From Streptomyces longispororuber (GTDB lineage Bacteria > Actinomycetota > Actinomycetes > Streptomycetales > Streptomycetaceae): a stretch of 64,000 nucleotides of DNA. Positions 26,494 to 33,759 of this stretch are shown piece after piece. The stretch is taken from assembly GCF_024448165.1 (NCBI RefSeq), contig NZ_JAMOLN010000011.1, positions 1 to 64,000 on the forward strand, written 5' to 3'. Each line of letters begins with the position of its first letter. The stretch's first letter is position 1. The position numbers were made by a program, and so were the translations under genes. The notes under the pieces are model-generated. The model did not search any database, was not told the DNA's origin, and worked only from the letters and a program-made list of their open reading frames with translations.

Positions 26494-28107
26494 ATGAGCA
26501 CGCCCCCCAGCACCCGTACCGTCCTCCTGCGACGCGGCGAGGTCCACAGCCCCGCCGACCCCTTCGCCACCGCCATGGTCGTGGAGGCAGGACACGTCGC
26601 CTGGGTCGGCTCGGAAGGCGCGGCGGACGCGTTCGCGGACGGCGTGGACGAAGTCGTCGACCTCGACGGGGCCCTGGTCACCCCGGCGTTCACCGACGCC
26701 CACGTGCACACCACGTCGACCGGCCTGGCCCTCACCGGACTCGACCTCACGACCGCGCGCACCCCGGCCGAAGCCCTCGCCCTCGTACGGAACCACGCCG
26801 CGTCCCGCCCCACCGACGGAGTCCTCCTCGGGCACGGCTGGGACGCCGCCCGCTGGCCCGGCCACCAGCCCCTCACCCGTACCCAGCTCGACGAGGCCAC
26901 CGGCGGCCGCCCGGTCTACCTCTCCCGGATCGACGTGCACTCCGCCGCCGTGAGCACGGCCCTCCTCGACCTCGTCCCCGGCGTCACCTCCCGCCCCGGG
27001 TACGACCCCGAGGGCCCCCTCACCCGCGACGCCCACCACGCCGTCCGCGCGGCGGCCCTCGCCGCGGTCGGCCCGCAGCAGCGCGTCGAGGCCCAGCGCG
27101 CGGCCCTGCGGCACGCCGCCTCCCTCGGCATCGGCTCCGTCCACGAGTGCGGCGGCCCCGACATCTCCTCCGAGGACGACTTCACCGGCCTCCTCGACCT
27201 CGCCCGCTCCGAGCCCGGCCCCCGCGTCATCGGCTACTGGGCCGACCGCGACATCGAGCGCGCCCGCGCCCTCGGTGCGCTCGGCGCCGCGGGCGACCTC
27301 TTCGTTGACGGCTCCCTCGGCTCCCACACGGCCTGTCTGCACGCGCCGTACGCCGACGCCCCGCACACCGGCACCGGCTACCTGACCGCGGAGGAGGTCG
27401 CCGCCCACGTCACCGCGTGCACGGAGGCGGGTCTGCAGGCCGGGTTCCACGCCATCGGGGACGCCGCCGTGACCGCGGTGGTCGACGGGATGCGCGCCGC
27501 CGCCGAGAAGGTCGGCCTGGCCCGCGTCCGCGCGGCCCGGCACCGCGTCGAGCACGCCGAGATGCTCACCCCCGAAACCGTCGCCGCCTTCGCCGAGTTC
27601 GGCCTCACGGCCTCCGTGCAGCCCGCGTTCGACGCGCTCTGGGGCGGCGAGGACGGCATGTACGCCGACCGGCTCGGGGCCGAGCGGGCGCGCACCCTCA
27701 ACCCGTACGCCGCCCTCCTGAAGGCCGGTGTACCGCTCGCCTTCGGCTCCGACAGCCCGGTCACCCCGCTCGACCCGTGGGGCACCGTCCGCGCCGCCGC
27801 CTTCCACCGGACCCCCGAACACCGGGTCTCCGTCCGCGCCGCGTTCACCGCCCACACCCGCGGCGGCTGGCGCGCCGTCGGCCGCGACGACGCCGGCATC
27901 CTCGTCCCCGGCGCCCCCGCCGACTACGCCGTGTGGCGCACGGACGAGCTGATCGTGCAGGCGCCGGACGACCGCGTGGCCCGCTGGTCGACCGACCCGC
28001 GCTCCGGGACCCCGGGCCTGCCGGACCTCACGCCGGGCGCCCAACTCCCCGTCTGCCTAAGGACGGTGGTCTTCGGACAGACGGTCTTCGTACGGCCGGA
28101 CGAGTGA
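26494..28107 (+). CDS. YtcJ-type amidohydrolase family protein
   Basis: A 537-residue metal-dependent hydrolase of the amidohydrolase-3 (YtcJ/N-substituted formamide deformylase-like) group. It has the N-terminal composite beta domain, the first metal motif FTDAHVHT (His-x-His), a central ...GFHAIGDAAVTAVVDGM, ARHRVEHAEML and the late metal/active Asp in AFGSDSPVTPLDPW. There is no signal peptide. The substrate is unknown; the family acts on amide or imide bonds. The ATG at 26494 is directly in line with family starts. A homologue sits next to ppm1 in S. coelicolor as I recall, so this is a conserved neighbour. Confidence 0.85.
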   Translation: MSTPPSTRTVLLRRGEVHSPADPFATAMVVEAGHVAWVGSEGAADAFADGVDEVVDLDGALVTPAFTDAHVHTTSTGLALTGLDLTTARTPAEALALVRNHAASRPTDGVLLGHGWDAARWPGHQPLTRTQLDEATGGRPVYLSRIDVHSAAVSTALLDLVPGVTSRPGYDPEGPLTRDAHHAVRAAALAAVGPQQRVEAQRAALRHAASLGIGSVHECGGPDISSEDDFTGLLDLARSEPGPRVIGYWADRDIERARALGALGAAGDLFVDGSLGSHTACLHAPYADAPHTGTGYLTAEEVAAHVTACTEAGLQAGFHAIGDAAVTAVVDGMRAAAEKVGLARVRAARHRVEHAEMLTPETVAAFAEFGLTASVQPAFDALWGGEDGMYADRLGAERARTLNPYAALLKAGVPLAFGSDSPVTPLDPWGTVRAAAFHRTPEHRVSVRAAFTAHTRGGWRAVGRDDAGILVPGAPADYAVWRTDELIVQAPDDRVARWSTDPRSGTPGLPDLTPGAQLPVCLRTVVFGQTVFVRPDE

Positions 28108-28216
28108 TGTACCGGGGCGGCGCGCACCGGATCCGGGACCCGCACCGTCCCGTACGACCTGCGAATCCTCCGCCCTGACCAGGCCAGTTCACGAAGAGCC
28201 CCAGGTCAAACGACTG

Positions 28217-28247
28217 TTGACAGAACGCGGCGGTCGACGGGTAGGTT
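28217..28247 (+). promoter_or_regulatory. Strong housekeeping-type promoter far upstream of ppm1
   Basis: TTGACA (28217-28222), a perfect -35, then TAGGTT (28242-28247) after 19 bp (or GTAGGT after 18). It points rightward, about 370 bases before ppm1, and would start transcription near 28254. Confidence 0.6.
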
Positions 28248-28253
28248 CGGCCG

Positions 28254-28560
28254 GGTCCACCACCTCCAGGCACGACCGGGGAAGTCCACGCAGTCGTCGA
28301 ACGCAGCTGGGTCAGGGGGTGGTGCGCCGCACCGGCGCACCACCGCTGGGAGCCAGGCCCAGCGCCCGCGCCACGGGGCGCTGGAACGTTCCGGCCGGCC
28401 GTGCCAGGTGCGACCCGGGTGGGGCCCGGGCGTTCAGTAGACAACGGCTTTCGGTCGACCCGCAGCCAGCGGGCCCCAGGTCGGCCCGAAGGACGCCCGG
28501 CCCCGATCCGCAGTACCCCGTGCCCCCTCACCCGCCTACAGCAGGGCGCCTTATCGGCGT
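28254..28560 (+). other. Candidate structured RNA or long 5' leader
   Basis: The gap 28108-28617 has no convincing gene. Downstream of the TTGACA promoter it is packed with stems: GGTGGTGCGCC/GGCGCACCACC (28318-28328 with 28334-28344), CCAGCGCCC/GGGCGCTGG (28359-28367 with 28376-28384) and CCCGGG-TGGGG-CCCGGG further on. A 134-codon open frame through it is Arg/Pro-rich and reads like non-coding GC DNA. It could be a small RNA gene or the ppm1 leader. I could not match it to RNase P, tmRNA, SRP RNA or a known riboswitch. Confidence 0.4.
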
Positions 28561-28617
28561 GAACTGCCGTGCTCGCTATGGTGGTCCCCTTGTGCACGGA
28601 AGTTATAAGGGGAAGCT

Positions 28618-29403
28618 GTGAGCGACGGCGGTGGGCGGAAGTTCGGCCCTCTGGGTACGGCCTTGGTGATCATTCCGACCTATGACGAGGCGGAGAACAT
28701 CACGTCCATCGTGGGCCGCGTCCGGGCGGCCGTGCCCGAGGCGCACGTGCTGGTCGCCGACGACAACAGCCCCGACGGCACGGGCAAGCTCGCCGACGAG
28801 CTGGCCGCGGCCGACGAGCAGGTGCACGTCCTGCACCGCACCGGCAAGGAAGGGCTCGGCGCCGCCTACCTCGCGGGCTTCGCCTGGGGCATGGAGCACG
28901 ACTACGGCGTGCTGATCGAGATGGACGCCGACGGCTCCCACCAGCCGGAGGAGCTGCCCCGGCTGCTCACCGCGCTCAAGGGCGCCGACCTGGTGCTCGG
29001 ATCGCGCTGGGTGCCGGGCGGCCGGGTCGTGAACTGGCCCAAGTCCCGCGAGTTCCTCTCCCGCGGCGGCTCCACCTACTCACGCCTCCTCCTGGACGTC
29101 CCGATCCGCGACGTCACCGGCGGCTTCCGCGCCTTCCGCCGCGAGACCCTGGAAGGACTGGGGCTCGGCGAGGTCGCCTCCCAGGGCTACTGCTTCCAGG
29201 TCGACCTCGCCCGCCGCGCCGTCAAGGCCGGCTATCACGTGGTCGAGGTCCCCATCACCTTCGTCGAGCGCGAGCTGGGCGACTCCAAGATGAGCAAGGA
29301 CATCGTCGTGGAGGCCCTGTGGCGGGTCACCACGTGGGGCGTGGGGGAGCGGGTCGGCAAGGTCCTCGGCCGCCGGCCCGACGACCGCCGTGAGCGAACC
29401 TGA
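28618..29403 (+). CDS. ppm1: Polyprenol monophosphomannose synthase
   Basis: A 261-residue GT2 glycosyltransferase moving mannose from GDP-mannose to polyprenyl phosphate. The product is the donor for protein O-mannosylation and lipoglycans at the outer membrane face. Motifs are IIPTYDEAENI, VADDNSPDGTGKLADEL (GDP-Man binding), EMDADGSHQPEELP (metal DxD-like) and VPITFVERELGDSKMS. The GTG start follows AAGGGGAAG. It is a stand-alone catalytic domain as in Streptomyces (SCO1423), without the acyltransferase domain fused in mycobacteria. The fxsA homologue begins 46 bp later, and rbpA lies beyond. Confidence 0.93.
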   Translation: MSDGGGRKFGPLGTALVIIPTYDEAENITSIVGRVRAAVPEAHVLVADDNSPDGTGKLADELAAADEQVHVLHRTGKEGLGAAYLAGFAWGMEHDYGVLIEMDADGSHQPEELPRLLTALKGADLVLGSRWVPGGRVVNWPKSREFLSRGGSTYSRLLLDVPIRDVTGGFRAFRRETLEGLGLGEVASQGYCFQVDLARRAVKAGYHVVEVPITFVERELGDSKMSKDIVVEALWRVTTWGVGERVGKVLGRRPDDRRERT

Positions 29404-29449
29404 TCCCCTGCTTACGCCACGTGGACGCGCTCCCAGGCACACTGGAGGC

Positions 29450-30031
29450 ATGACCACTGGCACTCCGCCCCGCAAGCCTTCCGGCACCCGGCGATCCCGG
29501 GTCCGCACGTTCCTCCCGCTCGGCGTCGCCGCCTGGGTGGTCCTGGAGATCTGGCTGCTCACCATGGTGGCGGGAGCGGTCGGCGGGTTCACGCTCTTCC
29601 TGATCCTGCTGGCCGGCATCGTGCTCGGCGCCGTCGTGATCAAGGCGGCGGGCCGCCGGGCCTTCCAGAGCCTCAGCGAGACGCTGCAGCGGCAGCAGAC
29701 GGGCTCCCTGACGCCCGGTGAGCCGGGCCGGCAGGGCAATGGCCTGCTGATGCTCGCGGGGCTGCTCCTGATGATCCCCGGGCTGATCTCGGACGCCCTG
29801 GGCCTGCTCCTGCTCGTCCCGCCGCTGCGCACGGCCCTGAGCCGGTACACGGAGCGGGCCATCGAGCGGAAGATGAGCACGCCGTCCCGGGGCACGTTCG
29901 CCGACGCGTTCCAGCAGGCCCGGATGCACCGCCCCGACGGCACGGTGATCCAGGGCGAGGTGATCCGGGAGGACGAGCGTCCGGGCGGCCACCGGGACGA
30001 CTCGGACCCGCGCCCGCCGATCATGCCGTGA
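29450..30031 (+). CDS. fxsA: FxsA family membrane protein
   Basis: A 193-residue protein with hydrophobic segments at about 20-60 (two helices) and 98-120, and the FxsA signature in GLLLMIPGLISDALGLLLLVPPLR. The C-terminal 70 residues are polar. In E. coli FxsA overproduction relieves phage T7 exclusion by F plasmid. Its normal role is unknown. It is probably co-transcribed with ppm1 (46-bp gap, TGGAGG RBS). This order ppm1-fxsA-rbpA is conserved in Streptomyces. A 23-bp perfect hairpin ends the transcript. Confidence 0.88.
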   Translation: MTTGTPPRKPSGTRRSRVRTFLPLGVAAWVVLEIWLLTMVAGAVGGFTLFLILLAGIVLGAVVIKAAGRRAFQSLSETLQRQQTGSLTPGEPGRQGNGLLMLAGLLLMIPGLISDALGLLLLVPPLRTALSRYTERAIERKMSTPSRGTFADAFQQARMHRPDGTVIQGEVIREDERPGGHRDDSDPRPPIMP

Positions 30032-30065
30032 CGGTCGCGACGATCATGCCGTGACGATTCAGCAC

Positions 30066-30114
30066 AAACGGCTGGGGGCCGGACACACGATGTGTGTCCG
30101 GCCCCCAGCCGTTT
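30066..30114. terminator. Exceptionally long 23-bp perfect hairpin terminator
   Basis: AAACGGCTGGGGGCCGGACACAC region (30066-30088) pairs without mismatch with 30092-30114 over a GAT loop. Flanking A and T runs make it bidirectional. It separates fxsA (+) from rbpA (-). Confidence 0.93.
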
Positions 30115-30140
30115 CGCTCACTGCTCTAGCCCCGCAGGGG

Positions 30141-30515
30141 TCATGCGGACTTGCGGCTGTCCCTCGGGTGGACCGCGATGTTCATCGCGCCCGAGCGCAG
30201 CACCGCCAGGCGCTCCTCAAGGACCTCTTCGAGCTCCTCGCGGGTGCGCCGCTCCATCAGCATGTCCCAATGCGTACGGGCGGGCTTGGCCTTCTTCTCC
30301 TCAGGGCCGTCGCCGTCCACGAGAAGTGCCTGGGCCCCGCAGACCTTGCACTCCCACTCCGGCGGAATTTCGGCCTCCACCGAGAAGGGCATCTCAAAGC
30401 GGTGCCCCTTCTCGCATGCGTACTCCACGGCCTGGCGCGGGGCCAGGTCGATGCCGCGGTCCGTCTCGTAGCTGGTCACTACGAGGCGCGTACCGCGAAG
30501 AGCTCGCTCACTCAT
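30141..30515 (-). CDS. rbpA: RNA polymerase-binding protein RbpA
   Basis: A 124-residue actinobacterial RNA-polymerase-binding protein that stabilises the holoenzyme with principal sigma factors and helps open promoters. The length equals that of S. coelicolor RbpA (SCO1421). Regions: N-terminal tail RGTRLVVTSYETDRGI, core domain with CEKGH and CKVC (zinc-ligand-like cysteines), basic linker KKAKPARTHWDMLMERR, and the C-terminal sigma-interaction domain ERRTREELEEVLEERLAVLR. The upstream region carries a textbook SigR promoter, agreeing with known thiol-stress control of rbpA. Confidence 0.97.
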   Translation of the reverse strand: MSERALRGTRLVVTSYETDRGIDLAPRQAVEYACEKGHRFEMPFSVEAEIPPEWECKVCGAQALLVDGDGPEEKKAKPARTHWDMLMERRTREELEEVLEERLAVLRSGAMNIAVHPRDSRKSA

Positions 30516-30576
30516 GAATCGTGCCTCCCGGGCTTGTCGCCCACAGGACAGGTGTCGCTGTCGTCGTCATCCGGTC

Positions 30577-30603
30577 AACGTCCGGTCGGCGGTAAAGATT
30601 CCC
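30577..30603 (-). promoter_or_regulatory. SigR-type promoter of rbpA
   Basis: On the minus strand GGGAAT (30603-30598), exactly 18 bases, then GTT (30579-30577). This equals the SigR consensus GGGAAT-N18-GTT used in the disulfide-stress regulon. It lies 62 bp upstream of the rbpA start and in the right orientation. Confidence 0.92.
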
Positions 30604-30662
30604 GTTCCGGGTCATGCGTCGCCGTCGTAGCCGCCCCTTGTTGTACCCACCAGCGCCCGGTT

Positions 30663-30686
30663 TGTCACATCTGACACTAGATGTCA
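30663..30686. repeat. Alternating TGTCA/TGACA inverted repeats upstream of rbpA
   Basis: TGTCA (30663-30667), TGACA (30672-30676) and TGTCA (30682-30686) give two overlapping inverted repeats with 4- and 5-base centres. This could be an operator for a further rbpA promoter, or part of the terminator region of the MFS gene, which ends at 30770. The binding protein is unknown. The rest of 30516-30769 shows only the SigR promoter. Confidence 0.45.
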
Positions 30687-30769
30687 CCTAGCGTTTCGCA
30701 CCCTTGACGTGCAGTAACGGTACGCCTGGCAGGCCAACCGCGTACACTACCGGCCTTTGCCTTCAGGTG

Positions 30770-32125
30770 CTAAATCCGGGTGGGTACGGGATTCCCCGCG
30801 TCGCGGACCGCCTGCTGCACAGGTACCCGCGCGAGCAGGACGAAACCGATCACGAAGAAGGCCACCAGGGACACGATGGCGTCCCGATAGCTCCCGGTCA
30901 GCTGGTACGCGAGCCCGAACACCAGGGGCCCCACCCAGCTCATGCCGCGGTCGCTCGTCTCGTACGCGGAGAAGTACTCGGCCTCCTTTCCGGACGGCAC
31001 GAGATGCGAGAAGAGCGAGCGGGACAGCGCCTGGGTGCCGCCCAGGACGAGTCCGATCGCGGCCGCCAGGAGGAAGAACCACACCGGAGCGCCCGCCGGG
31101 AGGAAATAGCCGGCGCCGATCGTCACCGTCCACGCGACGAGCGAGCCCAGGATCGTCCGCTTGGCGCCGTACGTGCGCGCCAGCCGCCCCATCGCCAGGG
31201 CGCCCGCCACCGCCAGGACCTGGACGAGCAGCACCGCGACGATGAGCGTCGACTGGCCGAGGCCCAGCTCCTCCGAGCCGTACACGGACGCCTGCGAGAT
31301 CACCGTCTGCACGCCGTCGTTGTAGACGAGGTAGGCCAGGAGGAAGGAGAGCGTGAGCGGATGCCTGCGCATGTCCTTCACGGTGGCCACCAACTGGCGC
31401 AGCCCCGGCGCCGTACCGCTCGGCGCGGACGACGAGCGCCGGTCGCGCAGGCGGCGTAGCGGCACCAGGGTGAACGCACCCCACCACACGCCCGCCGACG
31501 CCAGACAGATGCGCACGGCCGTCGACTCCGAGACCCCGAAGGTGTCGTGGGACGAGTACAGCACCAGATTCGCCACGAGGACGAGGGCGCCCGACGCGTA
31601 GCCGAAGGCCCAGCCGCGCGAGGACACCGCGTCCCGCTCCTCCGGCGGCGCGATCTGCGGCAGGTACGAGTTGTAGAGAACCATCGAGACGGCGAGCGAG
31701 GCGTTCGCGATCACCAGGAGCGCTCCGCCGAGCAGGTACCGCTCGCCGTCCAGGAAGAACATGCCCGCCGTGGCGCCCGCGCCTATGTAGGCGGAGAGCG
31801 CGAGGAGCGGTTTCTTGCGGCCCGTACGGTCGGCGGCCGCGCCCGCGATCGGCATCACGAAGACCGACAGCAGCACCGACAGCGAGACCGTGTACGCGAA
31901 GAAGGAGCCCGCACGGACCGGGATGCCCAGCGGGTGCACGAAGCCGTCCGGGTCCGCCGCGGCCTTGGCGACCGAGGTCAGGTACGGGCCGAGGAACACC
32001 GTCAGGACGCTCGTCGAATAGACCGAGCACGCCCAGTCGTAGAAATACCAGCCGCGCTGTTCGCGCCTGCGCTCGGCCAGGGCGGTCGCGCCCGTCGGCG
32101 TCTCCCGCGCGGTGTCGGTGCCCAC
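30770..32125 (-). CDS. MFS transporter, UMF1/Atg22-like
   Basis: A 451-residue integral membrane protein with about 12 helices. The N-terminal WYFYDWACSVYSTSVLTVFLGPYL is characteristic of the UMF1 (Atg22/vacuole effluxer-like) MFS family, and GAAADRTGRKKP is the loop 2-3 motif. The transported compound is unknown; the eukaryotic relatives export amino acids. The ATG at 32125 gives a normal cytosolic N-terminal tail. The GDPD gene lies 43 bp upstream on the same strand, so GDPD, yczE and this gene may share a transcript. Confidence 0.88.
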   Translation of the reverse strand: MGTDTARETPTGATALAERRREQRGWYFYDWACSVYSTSVLTVFLGPYLTSVAKAAADPDGFVHPLGIPVRAGSFFAYTVSLSVLLSVFVMPIAGAAADRTGRKKPLLALSAYIGAGATAGMFFLDGERYLLGGALLVIANASLAVSMVLYNSYLPQIAPPEERDAVSSRGWAFGYASGALVLVANLVLYSSHDTFGVSESTAVRICLASAGVWWGAFTLVPLRRLRDRRSSSAPSGTAPGLRQLVATVKDMRRHPLTLSFLLAYLVYNDGVQTVISQASVYGSEELGLGQSTLIVAVLLVQVLAVAGALAMGRLARTYGAKRTILGSLVAWTVTIGAGYFLPAGAPVWFFLLAAAIGLVLGGTQALSRSLFSHLVPSGKEAEYFSAYETSDRGMSWVGPLVFGLAYQLTGSYRDAIVSLVAFFVIGFVLLARVPVQQAVRDAGNPVPTRI

Positions 32126-32168
32126 CCGTGTCCCCTTGAAGTCCCCGTGGTCCGGCGCCGCGACGGCG

Positions 32169-32936
32169 TCAGACCCAGGTTCCCCGGTCCTTGAGGACGT
32201 CGCGCAGCGTCTCGATGTGATCGGAAACTATGCCATCGACGCCCAGGTCGAGAAGACGTCTCATCTCGGCTTCGTCGTTCACCGTCCACACGTGGACCTG
32301 AAGCCCGCGCGCGTGGGCGGCCCGCACGAAGCGGTGGTCGACCACCGGGACACCGGACCGGGCCACCGGCACCTGGGCGCACACCGCGGAGCGGCGCAGT
32401 GCCGCGGGCAGCCCCCACGACCGCAGCCGCAGGCCGAGCACGCCCTTGGTGCCGTACGACGTGGCGAGGCGCGGCCCGCCGAGTGCCTGGGCCCGGGCGA
32501 CCCTCGCCTCCGAGAACGAGCCGACGCAGACCCGGTCCCACGCGCGCGTGCGGCGGATCAGGTCGAGGAGGGGGAGCAGCGCGGGCTCCGCCTTGACGTC
32601 CACGTTCCAGCGCACGTCGGGGAAGGTCTCCAGCAGCTCTTCCAGGAGCGGGACGGGTTCACTGCCCGCCACGCGCGCGTGGCGCACGTCCTGCCACGGG
32701 AGGTCGGCGATCAGACCGTGCCCGTCCGTGACCCGGTCGAGCGTCGCGTCGTGGAAGGCGACGAGCTGTCCGTCGCTCGTCGCGTGCACGTCCGTCTCGA
32801 TGTAGCGGTAGCCGAGGTCCACGGCGCGGCGGAAGGCGGCGACGGTGTTCTCCAGGCCGTCCGCCGCCCCGCCGCGATGGGCGAGGGCGAGCGGCCCGGG
32901 ATGGTCGAGATAGGGGTGGCGTACGCGATCGGTCAC
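32169..32936 (-). CDS. Glycerophosphodiester phosphodiesterase
   Basis: A 255-residue GDPD. The catalytic beginning LALAHRGGAADGLENTVAAFRRAV contains HRG and the E-N-T metal motif. ETDVHATSDGQLVAFHDATLDRVTDG holds the ExD and catalytic His, and WNVDVK the second metal Glu/Asp region. There is no signal peptide, so it is probably cytosolic, hydrolysing glycerophosphodiesters to glycerol 3-phosphate. The GTG at 32936 overlaps the yczE stop by 4 bp (co-translation). It belongs to the yczE-GDPD-MFS run. Confidence 0.92.
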   Translation of the reverse strand: MTDRVRHPYLDHPGPLALAHRGGAADGLENTVAAFRRAVDLGYRYIETDVHATSDGQLVAFHDATLDRVTDGHGLIADLPWQDVRHARVAGSEPVPLLEELLETFPDVRWNVDVKAEPALLPLLDLIRRTRAWDRVCVGSFSEARVARAQALGGPRLATSYGTKGVLGLRLRSWGLPAALRRSAVCAQVPVARSGVPVVDHRFVRAAHARGLQVHVWTVNDEAEMRRLLDLGVDGIVSDHIETLRDVLKDRGTWV

Positions 32937-33700
32937 GGTCGAAGTATCGCCCCGCCCGATGACGAGCCGGCGACCACGGTGGAGCCGGCGGGCGGCGCGG
33001 GGAGGGCGAAGACGCGCAGGAAGAACTGGGCCAGCGGGCCGATCGCCAGCGCGTACAGGACCGTGCCCACGCCGATCGTGCCGCCGAGGACGAAGCCGGT
33101 CGCCACCACGGCGACCTCGATGACCGTGCGCATCAGGCGGATCGAGCGGCCGGTGCGCTGGTGCAGGCCGGTCATGAGGCCGTCGCGCGGACCCGGGCCG
33201 AACTTCGCCGCGATGTACAGGCCGGTCGCCACGCCGTTGAGCACGATCGCGACCGCCATCAGCGGGATGCGCACCCCGTAGGCGTGCACGTCGGGGACCG
33301 CGGCGAGCGCGCCGTCCATCGCCAGGCCGACCACGAAGACGTTCGAGACCGTGCCGAGGCCGGGGCGCTGGCGCAGCGGGATCCACAGCAGCAGCACGAT
33401 CGCACCGACGATGATCGAGACGACGCCGATGGAGATCCCGGTCAGCTCGGCAAGTCCCTGGTGCAGCACGCCCCACGGTTCCAGGCCGAGCCCCGCCTCC
33501 ACGAGCAGCGCCGAACTGACGCCGTACAGCGCAAGCCCCGCGTAGAGCTGGACGAGCCGGCGGACGAGTGAGCCGCCGGGAGAACCGGATGCCCCGGATG
33601 CCCCGGATGACGCGGACGGCACGGGCGATCCGGACGGCACGGACGACGACGCGGACAAGAGGTGCCCCCCTGGTGGTGGTAGTGGCCTGACGCATGACAC
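32933..33700 (-). CDS. YczE/YitT-like integral membrane protein
   Basis: A 255-residue protein with about five transmembrane helices from residue 48 onward (LVQLYAGLALYGVSSALLVEAGLGLEPWGVLHQGL; GPGPRDGLMTGL). It belongs to the YczE/YyaS/YitT family. The first 45 residues are Ser/Pro/Gly-rich with a GASGASG repeat encoded by CCGGATGCC tandem units, and may be partly untranslated, with a later start possible. The divergent neighbour is a MocR regulator, the yczE-yczR pair known from other bacteria, so the MocR protein probably controls this gene. Substrate unknown. Confidence 0.82.
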   Translation of the reverse strand: MSCVRPLPPPGGHLLSASSSVPSGSPVPSASSGASGASGSPGGSLVRRLVQLYAGLALYGVSSALLVEAGLGLEPWGVLHQGLAELTGISIGVVSIIVGAIVLLLWIPLRQRPGLGTVSNVFVVGLAMDGALAAVPDVHAYGVRIPLMAVAIVLNGVATGLYIAAKFGPGPRDGLMTGLHQRTGRSIRLMRTVIEVAVVATGFVLGGTIGVGTVLYALAIGPLAQFFLRVFALPAPPAGSTVVAGSSSGGAILRP

Positions 33701-33759
33701 TCTGTGGCTCGGAACAAGGCGCCAACCATGGCCAATTCCGGGAAGGTGGACTGGACTGC

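Noticed and set aside
28254..28560. RNase P RNA, tmRNA or SRP RNA
   Set aside because: GGGGAAGTCC vaguely recalls the RNase P GAGGAAAGTCC block, but the second conserved region (GGTAAGGGTGAAA) and ACAGAA are absent. No tmRNA or SRP hallmarks.
28217..28621. 134-codon frame in the ppm1 upstream gap
   Set aside because: Arg/Pro-rich with no recognisable fold, and the DNA has strong stem structure. Treated as non-coding leader or RNA candidate.
30663..30686. Second ECF41 promoter (TGTCACA at 30663-30669)
   Set aside because: No CGTC-like -10 occurs 14-18 bases downstream, and there is no ECF41-type target gene on that strand.
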